A stretch of 64,000 nucleotides of DNA from positions 682,001 through 746,000 of the forward strand of contig NZ_JANHLD010000001.1 in NCBI RefSeq assembly GCF_028682455.1, given 5' to 3'. A program made the position numbers and the translations under genes. The notes under the pieces were generated by a model. The model had not been told where the DNA came from. It was given only the letters and a program-made list of their open reading frames with translations, and searched no databases. This stretch comes from Pseudomonas putida. Its GTDB lineage: Bacteria > Pseudomonadota > Gammaproteobacteria > Pseudomonadales > Pseudomonadaceae. This document shows positions 14,078 through 22,839 of this stretch, piece after piece (within the stretch, counting starts at the first letter, position 1; each line of letters opens with the position of its first letter).

Positions 14078-16513
14078 ATGCAAACTTGCCTTACTCCCCT
14101 TGCAACAGCCGTGCGCGTCCTGGCGCTTGGCGTTGTCGTGGCTTGTGCCAACCCAGTCGTGCAGGCCGCAGAGACTCGCGCCGAGCAGGGCGCAGAGCGC
14201 ACCTATGACATCGCCCCGGGTAGCCTGGACAGCGTGCTGGGGCAGTTTGGCCAGCAAGCCGGGGTAATGGTCGCGGTAGATTCGCAGCATGCCCAGGGCC
14301 TGAACAGCCCCGGCCTGCGCGGTCGGTTTGAGCTGGACCAGGCGCTGGCGCGGCTGATCGCGGGGACCGGCCTGCAGGCGGTAGCGGTGGGGCCGGGCCG
14401 CTACCGGCTGATCCCCCAGGCAGCCGAGAGCGAGGCGCTGGAACTGGGGGCCACGAGTATCAATGCGGCAGGCCTTGGCGCCACCACCGAAGGCACCGGC
14501 TCCTACACCACAGGCGCTACCAGCACCGCCACTAAGATGAACCTGTCGATTCGCGAAACCCCTCAGTCGATCAGCGTCATCACCCGCCAGCGCATGGATG
14601 ACCAGCAACTGCACAGCATGTCCGAGGTGCTCAACCAGACCCCCGGCATCACCATGTCCCAGGATGGCGGCGAGCGCTTCAACATCTACTCGCGTGGCAG
14701 TGCCATCAATACCTACCAGTTCGACGGCGTCACCACCTACCAGGAAAACCAGACCCGCAACATGCCCAGCACCCTGATGGACATGGCGATCTACGACCGC
14801 GTGGAGGTGGTGCGCGGTGCCACGGGGCTGATGACGGGCGCGGGCGATCCCAGTGGGGTGGTCAATGTGATCCGCAAGCGCCCCACCCACGAGTTCCAGG
14901 CCTATGTGCAGGGCGGTGTCGGGTCCTGGGACTACAAGCGCCTGGAGGCGGATGTCTCCGGCCCGTTGACGCCGACCGGCAACCTGCGCGGCCGCATGGT
15001 GGCGGCCAAGCAGTTGAACAATACCTTCATGGACTGGTACCAGCAGGACCGCGACATTCTTTACGGCGTGCTCGAAGCCGACTTCACCGACAGCACCGTG
15101 GTGCGCTTGAGCATCGACCACCAGCGCTACCGGCCGACCGGTGCACAGGGTGTGCCGATGTTGTTCAGCAACGGCCAGCAGACCGATTTCTCCCGCTCCA
15201 CCAGCTCTGGCGCGCGCTGGAACTCGGACCGCTTCGACACCAACAACTACACCCTGGGCATCGAACAGCAACTGGCCAACGACTGGCAGTTGAAGGTGGC
15301 GGCCACCTACATGGAGGTCGACCGCGATACACGCACAGGCTCCTACCAGAGCTCGACCGGCATGTCGTACATCACCCCGGAGGGTATTGCGAGCATCAGC
15401 CAGAGCTGGTCCGAAGCCAACCAGCGGCAGAAGGCCATCGACGCCACGCTGCAAGGGCCATTCGAGTTGTTCGGGCAGACCCATGAGTTGATCGTGGGCA
15501 GCAATTACCTGGACTACGTCAACCACCATTACGCGACCACCGGCAGCCCGGCGCTCGTGGACTTCTACACCTGGAACAACGAGCTGCCCAAGCCGGACAA
15601 AAGCACCTTCTCCCCGACCCTGGACTACGACGTCGACACTCGCCAGAGCGGCTACTTCGTGGCCAGCCGCTTCAACCTCAGCGACCAGTTGCACCTGATC
15701 CTCGGCGCCCGGGCTAGCAACTACCACTATCACTACTACTCCAAGAGCCTGGCCTCGGGGTTCACGATGGACTACGGCATGACCGAGCGTGGCGAAGTCA
15801 CGCCCTATGCCGGCGTGGTCTACGACCTCACTGCGCAGCAATCGGTGTACGCCAGCTACACCGATATCTTCAAGCCGCAATCGAGCCAGGACCGTACTGG
15901 CAAGACGCTCGAGCCGGTGGTCGGCAAAAACTACGAACTGGGCTGGAAGGGCGAGTTCTACGACGGCCGGCTCAATGCCAACGTCGCGGCCTACCTGGTC
16001 AAGCGCGACAATGTCGCCGAGCTCGATGCCGGCTTCACCGTGCCGGGTACCGATGAAGACGCCTACCGTGCGGTGAGCGGTGCCAAGACCAAGGGCGTCG
16101 ACCTGGAGCTGTCGGGCGAACTGGCGCCTGGCTGGGAGTTGCAGACCGGCTACAGCCACTCCCGCACCGAGGATGCCGAGGGCGAGCGGCTGACCACGCA
16201 ATTGCCGCTGGACACCTTCCGGCTGTGGACCACCTACCAGTTGCCCGGCCAGTGGCAGCGCCTGACCGTGGGCGGTGGCGCCAGCTGGAACTCCAGCAAC
16301 TCGCTGTACTTCAGCCGCTACAACAGCCGCGTGGGGCAGGACGACTACGCCGTGGTCAACCTGATGGCGCGCTACCGGTTCACCGACCACCTCTCGAGCT
16401 CACTGAACCTGAACAACCTGCTCGACGAGAAGTATTACTCGGGGTTCTCCGGCAGCTATGGCCATTACGGGCCGCCGCGCAACCTGATGATGGACGTGCG
16501 CTACGACTTCTGA
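14078..16513 (+). CDS. TonB-dependent siderophore receptor with STN signalling domain
   Basis: An 811-residue outer-membrane ferric-siderophore receptor. The start at 14078 has an AAGGA ribosome-binding site and a signal peptide ending near NPVVQA. The STN domain covers about 45-125 (TYDIAPGSLDSVLGQFGQQAG). The plug follows (RETPQSISVITRQRMDDQQL, NQTPGITMSQDGGERFNIYSRG, VEVVRGATGLMTGAGDPSGVVN). The barrel ends in a terminal aromatic, DVRYDF, as required for outer-membrane insertion. Organisation with the ECF sigma and FecR genes upstream indicates self-induction by its substrate. It is related to FpvA/FoxA/FhuE-like receptors, and the ligand cannot be assigned. Downstream is a convergent MFS gene only eight bases away. 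Confidence 0.93.
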   Translation: MQTCLTPLATAVRVLALGVVVACANPVVQAAETRAEQGAERTYDIAPGSLDSVLGQFGQQAGVMVAVDSQHAQGLNSPGLRGRFELDQALARLIAGTGLQAVAVGPGRYRLIPQAAESEALELGATSINAAGLGATTEGTGSYTTGATSTATKMNLSIRETPQSISVITRQRMDDQQLHSMSEVLNQTPGITMSQDGGERFNIYSRGSAINTYQFDGVTTYQENQTRNMPSTLMDMAIYDRVEVVRGATGLMTGAGDPSGVVNVIRKRPTHEFQAYVQGGVGSWDYKRLEADVSGPLTPTGNLRGRMVAAKQLNNTFMDWYQQDRDILYGVLEADFTDSTVVRLSIDHQRYRPTGAQGVPMLFSNGQQTDFSRSTSSGARWNSDRFDTNNYTLGIEQQLANDWQLKVAATYMEVDRDTRTGSYQSSTGMSYITPEGIASISQSWSEANQRQKAIDATLQGPFELFGQTHELIVGSNYLDYVNHHYATTGSPALVDFYTWNNELPKPDKSTFSPTLDYDVDTRQSGYFVASRFNLSDQLHLILGARASNYHYHYYSKSLASGFTMDYGMTERGEVTPYAGVVYDLTAQQSVYASYTDIFKPQSSQDRTGKTLEPVVGKNYELGWKGEFYDGRLNANVAAYLVKRDNVAELDAGFTVPGTDEDAYRAVSGAKTKGVDLELSGELAPGWELQTGYSHSRTEDAEGERLTTQLPLDTFRLWTTYQLPGQWQRLTVGGGASWNSSNSLYFSRYNSRVGQDDYAVVNLMARYRFTDHLSSSLNLNNLLDEKYYSGFSGSYGHYGPPRNLMMDVRYDF

Positions 16514-16521
16514 GCCTGTGC

Positions 16522-17862
16522 CTACATTGCATCGCGGGGCAAGCCCGCACCTGCCGGTTCGGCGATGCGTGGTGTACGCGACACACTCAACCCCAGCAGC
16601 CCACCGATCACCAGCGCAGCGGCCATGAAGTACATGGCCGCATGGGTGTTGCCGGTGAGCTGCGTCAACCAGCCGACCACAATGGTGCTGAAGAACCCGG
16701 CGATGTTGCCCAGCGAGTTGATCAACGCGATTCCGGCTGCCGCCGCCGCGCCACCCACCACTGCAGTGGGCATGCCCCAGAACACCGGCAAGCTGCTGAT
16801 CATTGCCGCCGTGCCGATGGTGAGGCCGATCATCGACAGCACCAGGCTTTCGCCGAACAGCGTGCCGAACACCACCCCGGCACCGCCGATGAAGGCGCAG
16901 ATCGCCAGGTGCCAGCGATATTCGCGAAGGCGGTCGGAGCTGCGGCCCACCAGCACCATGCTGACCGTGGCCACCGAGTATGGGATCGCCGTCAGCACGC
17001 CAATGGCCCAGGGCTCGGCAACACCGCTGTTGCGGATGATGGTCGGCATCCAGAAGCTGATGACGTATTGCCCGAGCACCAGGCAAAAGTACACAGCGCC
17101 CAGTAGCCAGATCTTCGGGTTGAGCAGGCCGTCGCGCAGCGAGTGGCGGGCCTTCTGCTTGGCTTCGCGATCCAGTGCAGCCTGCATGCCGCGTTTTTCG
17201 TCGAGGCTGAGCCAGTCGGATCTGACATTGCGGTCGCGCAACAGGAAGAACACCGCGGCACCCAGGGCCACGGCGGGCAAGCCTTCGATCACGAACAGCC
17301 ACTGCCACCCGGCGAAGCCGGCCACGCCATCGAACGTCTGCATGATCAGGCCGGAGATCAGCGAGCCGAGCATGCTCGAGATCGGCAAGGCGGCGATGAA
17401 CAGCGAAATCATCACGCCCCGGCGATGACTCGGGAACCAGGTGGTGAGGTAGAAAATGATCCCGGGAAAGAAGCCCGCTTCGGCGATGCCGATCAGAAAG
17501 CGCAGCACGTAGAAGGTCATGGGCGTTTCAATGAACATCATCGCCGCCGACAGCAAGCCCCAGGTCATCATGATGCGGGCGATCCAGCGTCGTGCGCCGA
17601 ACTTGTGCAGGGCGATGTTGCTGGGTATCTCGAACATCAGGTAGCCGACGAAGAACACGCCGGCGCCCAATCCGTACACCGCATCGCTGAATTTCAAGTC
17701 GTCGAGCATCTGCAACTTGGCAAAGCCCACGTTCACCCGGTCAAGGTAGGCGACCAGGTAACAGACAATCAGCAGCGGAATGATCCGCCAGGCCGTCTTG
17801 CGGTAGGCCGATTGCAGGGCTGCGTCCGGCATGTGATCGGGGCGTGGGGGTGGGGTGTTCAT
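16522..17862 (-). CDS. MFS transporter, anion:cation symporter type
   Basis: A 446-residue major-facilitator permease of the phthalate/galactonate (ACS) group, with twelve predicted helices. Typical sequences are RIIPLLIVCYLVAYLDRVNVG in helix 1 and a loop reading LHKFGARRWIARIMMTWG. Such permeases import organic anions, often hydroxy or sugar acids. The ATG at 17862 has an AAGAGG ribosome-binding site. The last residues, EPAGAGLPRDAM, are encoded by a REP-type palindrome, so the C-terminus has been rewritten by repeat sequence. It follows a LysR gene and an FAD dehydrogenase gene on the same strand, which suggests it imports that enzyme's substrate. Confidence 0.88.
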   Translation of the reverse strand: MNTPPPRPDHMPDAALQSAYRKTAWRIIPLLIVCYLVAYLDRVNVGFAKLQMLDDLKFSDAVYGLGAGVFFVGYLMFEIPSNIALHKFGARRWIARIMMTWGLLSAAMMFIETPMTFYVLRFLIGIAEAGFFPGIIFYLTTWFPSHRRGVMISLFIAALPISSMLGSLISGLIMQTFDGVAGFAGWQWLFVIEGLPAVALGAAVFFLLRDRNVRSDWLSLDEKRGMQAALDREAKQKARHSLRDGLLNPKIWLLGAVYFCLVLGQYVISFWMPTIIRNSGVAEPWAIGVLTAIPYSVATVSMVLVGRSSDRLREYRWHLAICAFIGGAGVVFGTLFGESLVLSMIGLTIGTAAMISSLPVFWGMPTAVVGGAAAAAGIALINSLGNIAGFFSTIVVGWLTQLTGNTHAAMYFMAAALVIGGLLGLSVSRTPRIAEPAGAGLPRDAM

Positions 17863-17918
17863 CTCGAGCCTCTTTCTTGTTGTTGTAGGGGCGAACTTGA
17901 AATGGCATTGCTCGCGGG

Positions 17919-18857
17919 TCAGAGCGCGCGACCTCCCGGCCAGTCGCCGCTCGCGCACATGTCCCGGACGACTTCGCGGATCAACTCACTGATCAGCGTC
18001 TTGAGGTGGCTGGCGGGCATCGAGGCGCAACTGCAGATGCCCAGGGTGCGCGAGACCCCGTCGGCGGCAATCCGGTGGGCCACCAGGCGTCCGTCATCGA
18101 TTTCGCGCATGGCCAGGTTCAACGGCATGATGGTGTGGCCGATGCCGGCCTCCACCGCGCTTTTGAGGATGTGCACGGAGTTGACCTCCATGGCGATCTC
18201 GCCCACGGTCAGCCCGTGGCGTGCCACCGCCTGCTCGACCAGGGTGCGGGTGCTGTGGCCGTGGGCCTGGCTCGGGAACACCAGTGGCCGGGCCAGTGCC
18301 TGGGCCAGCGACACTTCACCGGCAGGTGGCGCATCGGCGGCGTTGGCTCGGTGGATCAGGTAGAAGTCTTCTTCGATCAAGGCACTGAACAGCACTTGCG
18401 CGGGCAGGTCGCCGGAGGTGAACAGGGCAAGGTCCACGCGGCCGCGGATCAGCTGGTCCATGACGTTGCCGGTCAGCTCTTCATTGAGATGGAACGACAC
18501 CTTGGGGTAGCGCGCGGCCACTGCCCGCATCAGCGGCATGGCAAGGATGGTCGCGACGCTTTGCGGCAACGCCACGATGATCGAGCCGCTGACCGAGTCC
18601 GGGCTGCTGGTGACCGCGGCGCGGGCATCGACCAGGTGCTTGAGCATGCCCTGGGCATATTCGTAGAACACCTTGCCGGCTTCGCTGGCGATCACGCCAT
18701 TGTGGCTGCGGTGAAACAGCTGCACCCCCAGCTCGTCTTCCAGCGCCGACATCTGCTTGCTCAAGGCCGACTGCGCCACATGCACCTGGCGCGCGGCTTG
18801 GGACAGGCTGCCGCAGTCGATCACGGCGACGAAGTATCTGATCTGGCGGATTTCCAT
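17919..18857 (-). CDS. LysR-family transcriptional regulator
   Basis: A 312-residue LTTR. The start MEIRQIRYFVAV at 18857 has an AGGAAG ribosome-binding site. An upstream in-frame ATG is six codons away. The winged helix (GSLSQAARQVHVAQSALSKQMSALEDELGVQLFHR) is typical, and it resembles the Nac/CynR-like branch in this region. It lies between an FAD dehydrogenase gene (52 bp upstream) and an MFS gene (56 bp downstream), all on the minus strand, so it may be part of the operon it controls. The inducer is unknown. Confidence 0.85.
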   Translation of the reverse strand: MEIRQIRYFVAVIDCGSLSQAARQVHVAQSALSKQMSALEDELGVQLFHRSHNGVIASEAGKVFYEYAQGMLKHLVDARAAVTSSPDSVSGSIIVALPQSVATILAMPLMRAVAARYPKVSFHLNEELTGNVMDQLIRGRVDLALFTSGDLPAQVLFSALIEEDFYLIHRANAADAPPAGEVSLAQALARPLVFPSQAHGHSTRTLVEQAVARHGLTVGEIAMEVNSVHILKSAVEAGIGHTIMPLNLAMREIDDGRLVAHRIAADGVSRTLGICSCASMPASHLKTLISELIREVVRDMCASGDWPGGRAL

Positions 18858-18908
18858 TGGGGCTTCCTGCGGCACTGGAATGTACGGGGCCGGTGATGGT
18901 ACAGCGCG

Positions 18909-20300
18909 TCAGCCTGCGACGCGTGCGCGAGGAAAAATCTTCCCGGGGTTCATCAACTGCTTCGGGTCCAGTGCGGCCTTGATCGCCTTCATGGTGTCCA
19001 CCGCGTTTGCCCCGTGTTCAACCGCCATGAAGTGTTGCTTGGTCAAGCCGATACCGTGCTCGCCGGTGCAGCTGCCGTTCATGGCGATGGCCCGCTCGGC
19101 CAGCCGGTGCGCTGCCGCTTCGGCGCGCTCGACTTCGGCATGATCGTCCGGGTCGACGAGAATCAGCGCGTGGAAATTGCCATCGCCGACATGGCCGAAA
19201 ATCGGAGCGATCAAGCCGCTTTCGGCAAGGTCGGTGGCGGTCGCTTCAATGCAGTCGGCCAGCCGCGAAATCGGCACCACTGCATCGGTGGTCAGGGCAC
19301 GGCAGCCGGGGCGCAAGGCCAGGGCTGCGAAATAGCCATCGTGGCGGGCTTGCCACAAGCGGCTGCGGTCTTCCGGGTGCACCGCCCACTCGAAGTCCAG
19401 GCCCTGGTGTTCGTCGGCGACCATGCGCACGGTCTCAAGCTGTTCCTTCACTCCGGCGTCGGAGCCATGCAGTTCGAAGAGTAGCGAGGGCGCCTCGCGC
19501 AGTTGCGTCTTGCTGTAGGCGTTGAGGGCGCGCATGGTCAGCGCATCGAGCAGCTCGATGCGGGCGACGGGGACGCCCAGCTGGATGATCTGGATCACCG
19601 CCCGTACCGCGTGATCGACACTGGGGAAGCGGCACACGGCTGCCGAGATGGCCTCGGGAATCGGGTGCAACTTGACGGTCAGCTCGGCGATGGTCGCCAG
19701 GGTACCGCCCGAGCCCACCAGCAAATGGGTCAGGTCATAGCCTGCCGATGACTTGCGGGCCCGGCCGCCGGTGTTGATCACTCGCCCGTCGGCCAGCACG
19801 GCGGTCATGCCCAGCACGTTCTCGCGCATGGTGCCGTAGCGCACGGCGTTGGTGCCGGAGGCGCGGGTCGCCGCCATACCGCCCAGGGAGGCGTCGGCGC
19901 CCGGGTCGATGGGAAAGAACAGCCCGGTGCCATGCAAGGCTGCATTGAGTTGCTTGCGGGTCACGCCCGGTTGCACGGTGGCGTCCATGTCGTCGACGCG
20001 GATATCGACAATCTGGTTCATGCCGGAGACATCGATGCTCACGCCACCGTGGGTGGCCTGCAGCCAGCCCTCGAGGGACGTGCCGCTGCCATAGGCGATC
20101 ATCGGCACATCGTGGCGGTAGCACGCGGCGCTGATACCGACGATATCGTCGAGGCTGTTGGCGTAGGCCACGGCATCCGGTGGCATCGGATCGAGGGCGG
20201 AAATATCGCTGCCATGGTGCTCGCGCACGCTGGCAGAGGTAGAAAACCGCTCGCCGAGCAACAGGCACAGGTCATCGCGCAGGGATTGGGGAAGGGGCAT
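18909..20300 (-). CDS. FAD-linked 2-hydroxyacid (D-lactate/glycolate-type) dehydrogenase
   Basis: A 463-residue FAD oxidoreductase of the GlcD / D-lactate dehydrogenase (cytochrome) family. The PCMH-type FAD-binding domain covers roughly 40-220 (YGSGTSLEGWLQATHGGVSID, GADASLGGMAATRASGTNAVRYG). The C-terminal FAD-oxidase domain has GHVGDGNFHALI and SCTGEHGIGLTKQ, then ALDPKQLMNPGKIF. Such enzymes oxidise a D-2-hydroxy acid to the 2-oxo acid and pass electrons to the respiratory chain. The start at 20300 has a GGAGA ribosome-binding site. With the LysR and MFS genes it forms a likely uptake-and-oxidation unit for one hydroxy acid. The actual substrate is not known. Confidence 0.88.
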   Translation of the reverse strand: MPLPQSLRDDLCLLLGERFSTSASVREHHGSDISALDPMPPDAVAYANSLDDIVGISAACYRHDVPMIAYGSGTSLEGWLQATHGGVSIDVSGMNQIVDIRVDDMDATVQPGVTRKQLNAALHGTGLFFPIDPGADASLGGMAATRASGTNAVRYGTMRENVLGMTAVLADGRVINTGGRARKSSAGYDLTHLLVGSGGTLATIAELTVKLHPIPEAISAAVCRFPSVDHAVRAVIQIIQLGVPVARIELLDALTMRALNAYSKTQLREAPSLLFELHGSDAGVKEQLETVRMVADEHQGLDFEWAVHPEDRSRLWQARHDGYFAALALRPGCRALTTDAVVPISRLADCIEATATDLAESGLIAPIFGHVGDGNFHALILVDPDDHAEVERAEAAAHRLAERAIAMNGSCTGEHGIGLTKQHFMAVEHGANAVDTMKAIKAALDPKQLMNPGKIFPRARVAG

Positions 20301-20442
20301 CGAGCAATCTCCGATTCTTGTTCGCCGCCTCAAGCGTGCGGCATTTGTAGGGAGGTAGTGCTCATATTAGGCAGGCTTCGGCCAACACCCGTAGTGCTGA
20401 TTTCAGATGGAGCCATCTCTTGAAGAGATAGGCGTGCGGTGG

Positions 20443-20471
20443 TGTGGGAGCGGGCCTGCCCCGCTCCCACA
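20443..20471. repeat. Perfect REP-type palindrome
   Basis: Twelve-base arms TGTGGGAGCGGG and CCCGCTCCCACA enclose a five-base centre. It lies 30 bp beyond the end of the minus-strand lipoprotein gene and could stabilise or end that transcript, though no T-run follows. Bases 20301-20442 contain nothing else recognisable. Confidence 0.75.
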
Positions 20472-20500
20472 ACAAGCCCATTACACAGCAAGCCCTGCGC

Positions 20501-20941
20501 TCAGCCTTCCTTGATATCGCCGCAGAACAGCGGTTGGCTGCCGTCTGCCGGGCTGGTGCGCACGAGCAGGGCATAGTCACCCTTGGCCAGTTCGCTCAGC
20601 GCCACCGGTGCCTGGGCCCAGTACTGGGTACGCGGGGCCAGCGAGGGATAGTCGACGCTGTTGGCCTGGCGGGCGGTGTAGGCAGGGTTGCCCAGGTGCT
20701 GGCACGACCCGGCGACGATGGCCGTGTCCAGGCGGCTGGGTACGGCCAGGTCATGGGGAACCCCGCCGATGGTGAGCTTGATGCCGGTCTGGTCGCCCAC
20801 CGGGCTGAGGGTGGCCCGAGCGATATGCGTTGCGTTCAGCGGGGTAGCCTGGAGGGGGACATCGACAACTTCGGATCTGCTCGCGCAGCCTGAAATTGCC
20901 CCGACCGCCGCTACCAACGCCAGCCAAGATGCTCTGTTCAT
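20501..20941 (-). CDS. Predicted lipoprotein of unknown function
   Basis: A 146-residue protein. The start at 20941 is chosen by a GGAGA ribosome-binding site and by the signal peptide MNRASWLALVAAVGAISGC, which ends in a lipobox Cys at residue 19. The next residue is Ala, consistent with outer-membrane sorting in general terms. The mature part looks beta-rich and has a Cys pair, one in SCQHLG and one in LFCGD near the C-terminus, that could form a disulfide. No family is recognised. It is a single gene, divergent from the azlCD pair. Confidence 0.75.
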   Translation of the reverse strand: MNRASWLALVAAVGAISGCASRSEVVDVPLQATPLNATHIARATLSPVGDQTGIKLTIGGVPHDLAVPSRLDTAIVAGSCQHLGNPAYTARQANSVDYPSLAPRTQYWAQAPVALSELAKGDYALLVRTSPADGSQPLFCGDIKEG

Positions 20942-21073
20942 CACAGATCTCCGGTTGTGAGGTGCGTTGATTTCGTCCCCCATATGAAGTCTAGTGGCCT
21001 GCTCCGGGCGTGGGATCCAACTGATGGATGGTCACAGTAGAAGCGGGCTAACAATGTAAAGAGGTGAGGTTGC

Positions 21074-21787
21074 TTGAACGTTGAAAAAAGCGCAGTCGCG
21101 CTGGACTGGAAGGAGGTAGGGGAGGGTTTCAAGCAACTGATGCCCATTTCCCTGTTTGTCGTGGTGTTCGGCGTGGCCTTCGGGCTTGCCGCCGCACAGC
21201 GAGGCCTGGACGACGCCTCGACTGTGCTCATGAGCGCCCTGGTATTTGCCGGTGCGGCGCAGTTCGCTGCGCTCGATCTGTGGGGGCAGCAGGTGCCGGT
21301 GGTTCCGTTGATGGTCACGGTGTTTGCAATCAATGCCCGGCACCTGTTGATGGGGGCGACCTTGTACCCCTGGCTTCGCGAACTGCCACGGGCCAGGCGC
21401 TACGGTGTGATGCTGGTGGTCTCGGACGCCAACTGGGCAATGTCGATGCAGGCCTACAACGCCGGCAAGTCGGGCTTGGGGTTGTTGTTCGGTGGCGGGC
21501 TGGCCTTGTGGTCGGCATGGGCGCTGGGCAGCTGGCTGGGGCTGGTGTTTGGCAGTGCGATCCACGATCCGGTGAGCCTGGGCCTGGACATGGTGATGGG
21601 CTGCTTTTTGCTGGCGATGGTGATCGGCGGGCAAAAGAACCTGCGCATGCTGATCATCTGGAGCGTGGCTGCGGGCGCGTCGCTGCTGGCGTACGCCTAC
21701 TTGCCGGAAAACAGCCATGTCGTGGCCGGGGCATTGGCCGGCGGCATTCTGGGCGCAGTGTGGATGGAGAAAAAAATTGAGCATTGA
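21074..21787 (+). CDS. azlC: AzlC-family branched-chain amino-acid exporter, large subunit
   Basis: A 237-residue membrane protein of the AzlC/YgaZ family, the larger partner of a two-component branched-chain amino-acid exporter. Characteristic sequences are PISLFVVVFGVAFGLAAAQRG, ALVFAGAAQFAAL and the INARHLLMGATLYPWL loop. The start is a TTG at 21074 preceded by a strong GAGGTGAGG site. The small-subunit gene overlaps its end by eleven bases. The physiological substrate (valine, isoleucine, methionine or another) is not set by sequence. Confidence 0.88.
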   Translation: MNVEKSAVALDWKEVGEGFKQLMPISLFVVVFGVAFGLAAAQRGLDDASTVLMSALVFAGAAQFAALDLWGQQVPVVPLMVTVFAINARHLLMGATLYPWLRELPRARRYGVMLVVSDANWAMSMQAYNAGKSGLGLLFGGGLALWSAWALGSWLGLVFGSAIHDPVSLGLDMVMGCFLLAMVIGGQKNLRMLIIWSVAAGASLLAYAYLPENSHVVAGALAGGILGAVWMEKKIEH

Positions 21788-22097
21788 TAGCGCAGGTTTC
21801 GGCACCTTCTACCTCATCCTGATCATGGCGGTGGTCACCCTGGCCACGCGCTGGGGCGGCGTGTTCGTGATGTCCTTCGTACCGATCAACTATCGGGTGC
21901 AGCAGTTCATCAGTGCCATGTCCGGTTCGGTACTGGTCGCGGTGCTGGCGCCGTTGGCGGTCACCGGCGACAACGGCGCGCGACTCGCTTTGCTGACAAC
22001 GGCCATCGTCATGCTGGTGCTGCGCAAGCCGCTGCCCGCGATTGCGGCGGGGGTCGTTGTGGCAGCGCTGTTCAGACAACTCTCGGTTGTCCTGTAA
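21777..22097 (+). CDS. azlD: AzlD-family exporter small subunit
   Basis: A 106-residue protein with four predicted helices of the AzlD/YgaH family (TRWGGVFVMSFVPINYRVQQFI, LLTTAIVMLVLRKPLPAIAAG). It starts at a TTG at 21777 inside the end of azlC with GGAGA upstream, so it is translationally coupled. A longer frame reaching to 21717 would double over azlC and is not preferred. It works with AzlC as a heteromeric exporter. Confidence 0.85.
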   Translation: MSIDSAGFGTFYLILIMAVVTLATRWGGVFVMSFVPINYRVQQFISAMSGSVLVAVLAPLAVTGDNGARLALLTTAIVMLVLRKPLPAIAAGVVVAALFRQLSVVL

Positions 22098-22133
22098 CAT
22101 GCCCACTTCTTTCTCTGTGCCAAGAACCTGAAA

Positions 22134-22775
22134 ATGGACCTTCACTCGATTCTCGCTTTTACCCTGGTGGCCGCCATTGCCATCGCAAGCCCTGGCCCGG
22201 CGACGTTGATGGCGATCAACAACAGCCTGGCGTATGGGCCGCGTTACGCGGTGTGGTCGTCGATCGGCAATGCCAGCGGGCTGTTCTGCCTGTCGGCGGC
22301 GGCGATGTTGGGGCTGGGCGCATTGCTTGCGAGCTCCGAGTGGATGTTCAACGCCGTGAAAATCCTGGGCGCGGGCTATCTGTTCTACCTGGGCGCCAAG
22401 CAGTTGTTCAGGAAGACGCCGATGCTGGCGTGTGATGTTCAAGCCGGGGGTATCGTGGCCAAGCCATCGCGCTTGAAGCTGTACAAGGCGGCGTTCCTGA
22501 CAGCCGCCACCAACCCCAAGGCGACGATGTTCTTCACCGCGCTGTTCCCGCAGTTCATCGATCAGGGCGCAGCGTTGCTGCCGCAGTTCCTGCTCCTGAC
22601 CTCGATCTTCATGGCGTTGTCGCTGGCCTCGTTGAGCCTGTATGCCGCATTGGCCTCCCGGGCCAAGGGTGTACTGACCCGCCCGGCGTTTTCGGTGTGG
22701 ATCAGCCGAGTGGTGGGCTCGACGTTCATCGGCTTCGGCGCCGCAATCCTGGCAATGCGCCGACAAGTTGCATAG
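22134..22775 (+). CDS. LysE/RhtB-family amino-acid exporter
   Basis: A 213-residue exporter with the LysE/RhtB signature IASPGPATLMAINNSLAYG near the N-terminus and six predicted helices. Members export amino acids such as homoserine, threonine, leucine or lysine. It is 36 bp downstream of azlD on the same strand, which suggests a group of amino-acid efflux genes. A REP-like half-palindrome follows. Substrate not assigned. Confidence 0.87.
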   Translation: MDLHSILAFTLVAAIAIASPGPATLMAINNSLAYGPRYAVWSSIGNASGLFCLSAAAMLGLGALLASSEWMFNAVKILGAGYLFYLGAKQLFRKTPMLACDVQAGGIVAKPSRLKLYKAAFLTAATNPKATMFFTALFPQFIDQGAALLPQFLLLTSIFMALSLASLSLYAALASRAKGVLTRPAFSVWISRVVGSTFIGFGAAILAMRRQVA

Positions 22776-22779
22776 CCCC

Positions 22780-22808
22780 TGTAGGAGCGGGCTTGCCCCG
22801 CGAGAGGT
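22780..22808. repeat. REP-like element
   Basis: TGTAGGAGCGGGCTTGCCCCGCGAGAG between the LysE-type gene and trmK. It is translatable in frame upstream of trmK, which makes a false N-terminal extension. Confidence 0.6.
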
Positions 22809-22839
22809 CGGTACGTCTACAAATGAAGAAGGGCTGCAG

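Noticed and set aside
14012..16390. Very long open frame (about 790 codons) antisense to the second siderophore receptor
   Set aside because: High GC and biased third positions keep the antisense frame open. The sense strand encodes a complete receptor with signal peptide, STN, plug and barrel motifs, while the antisense product has no family features.
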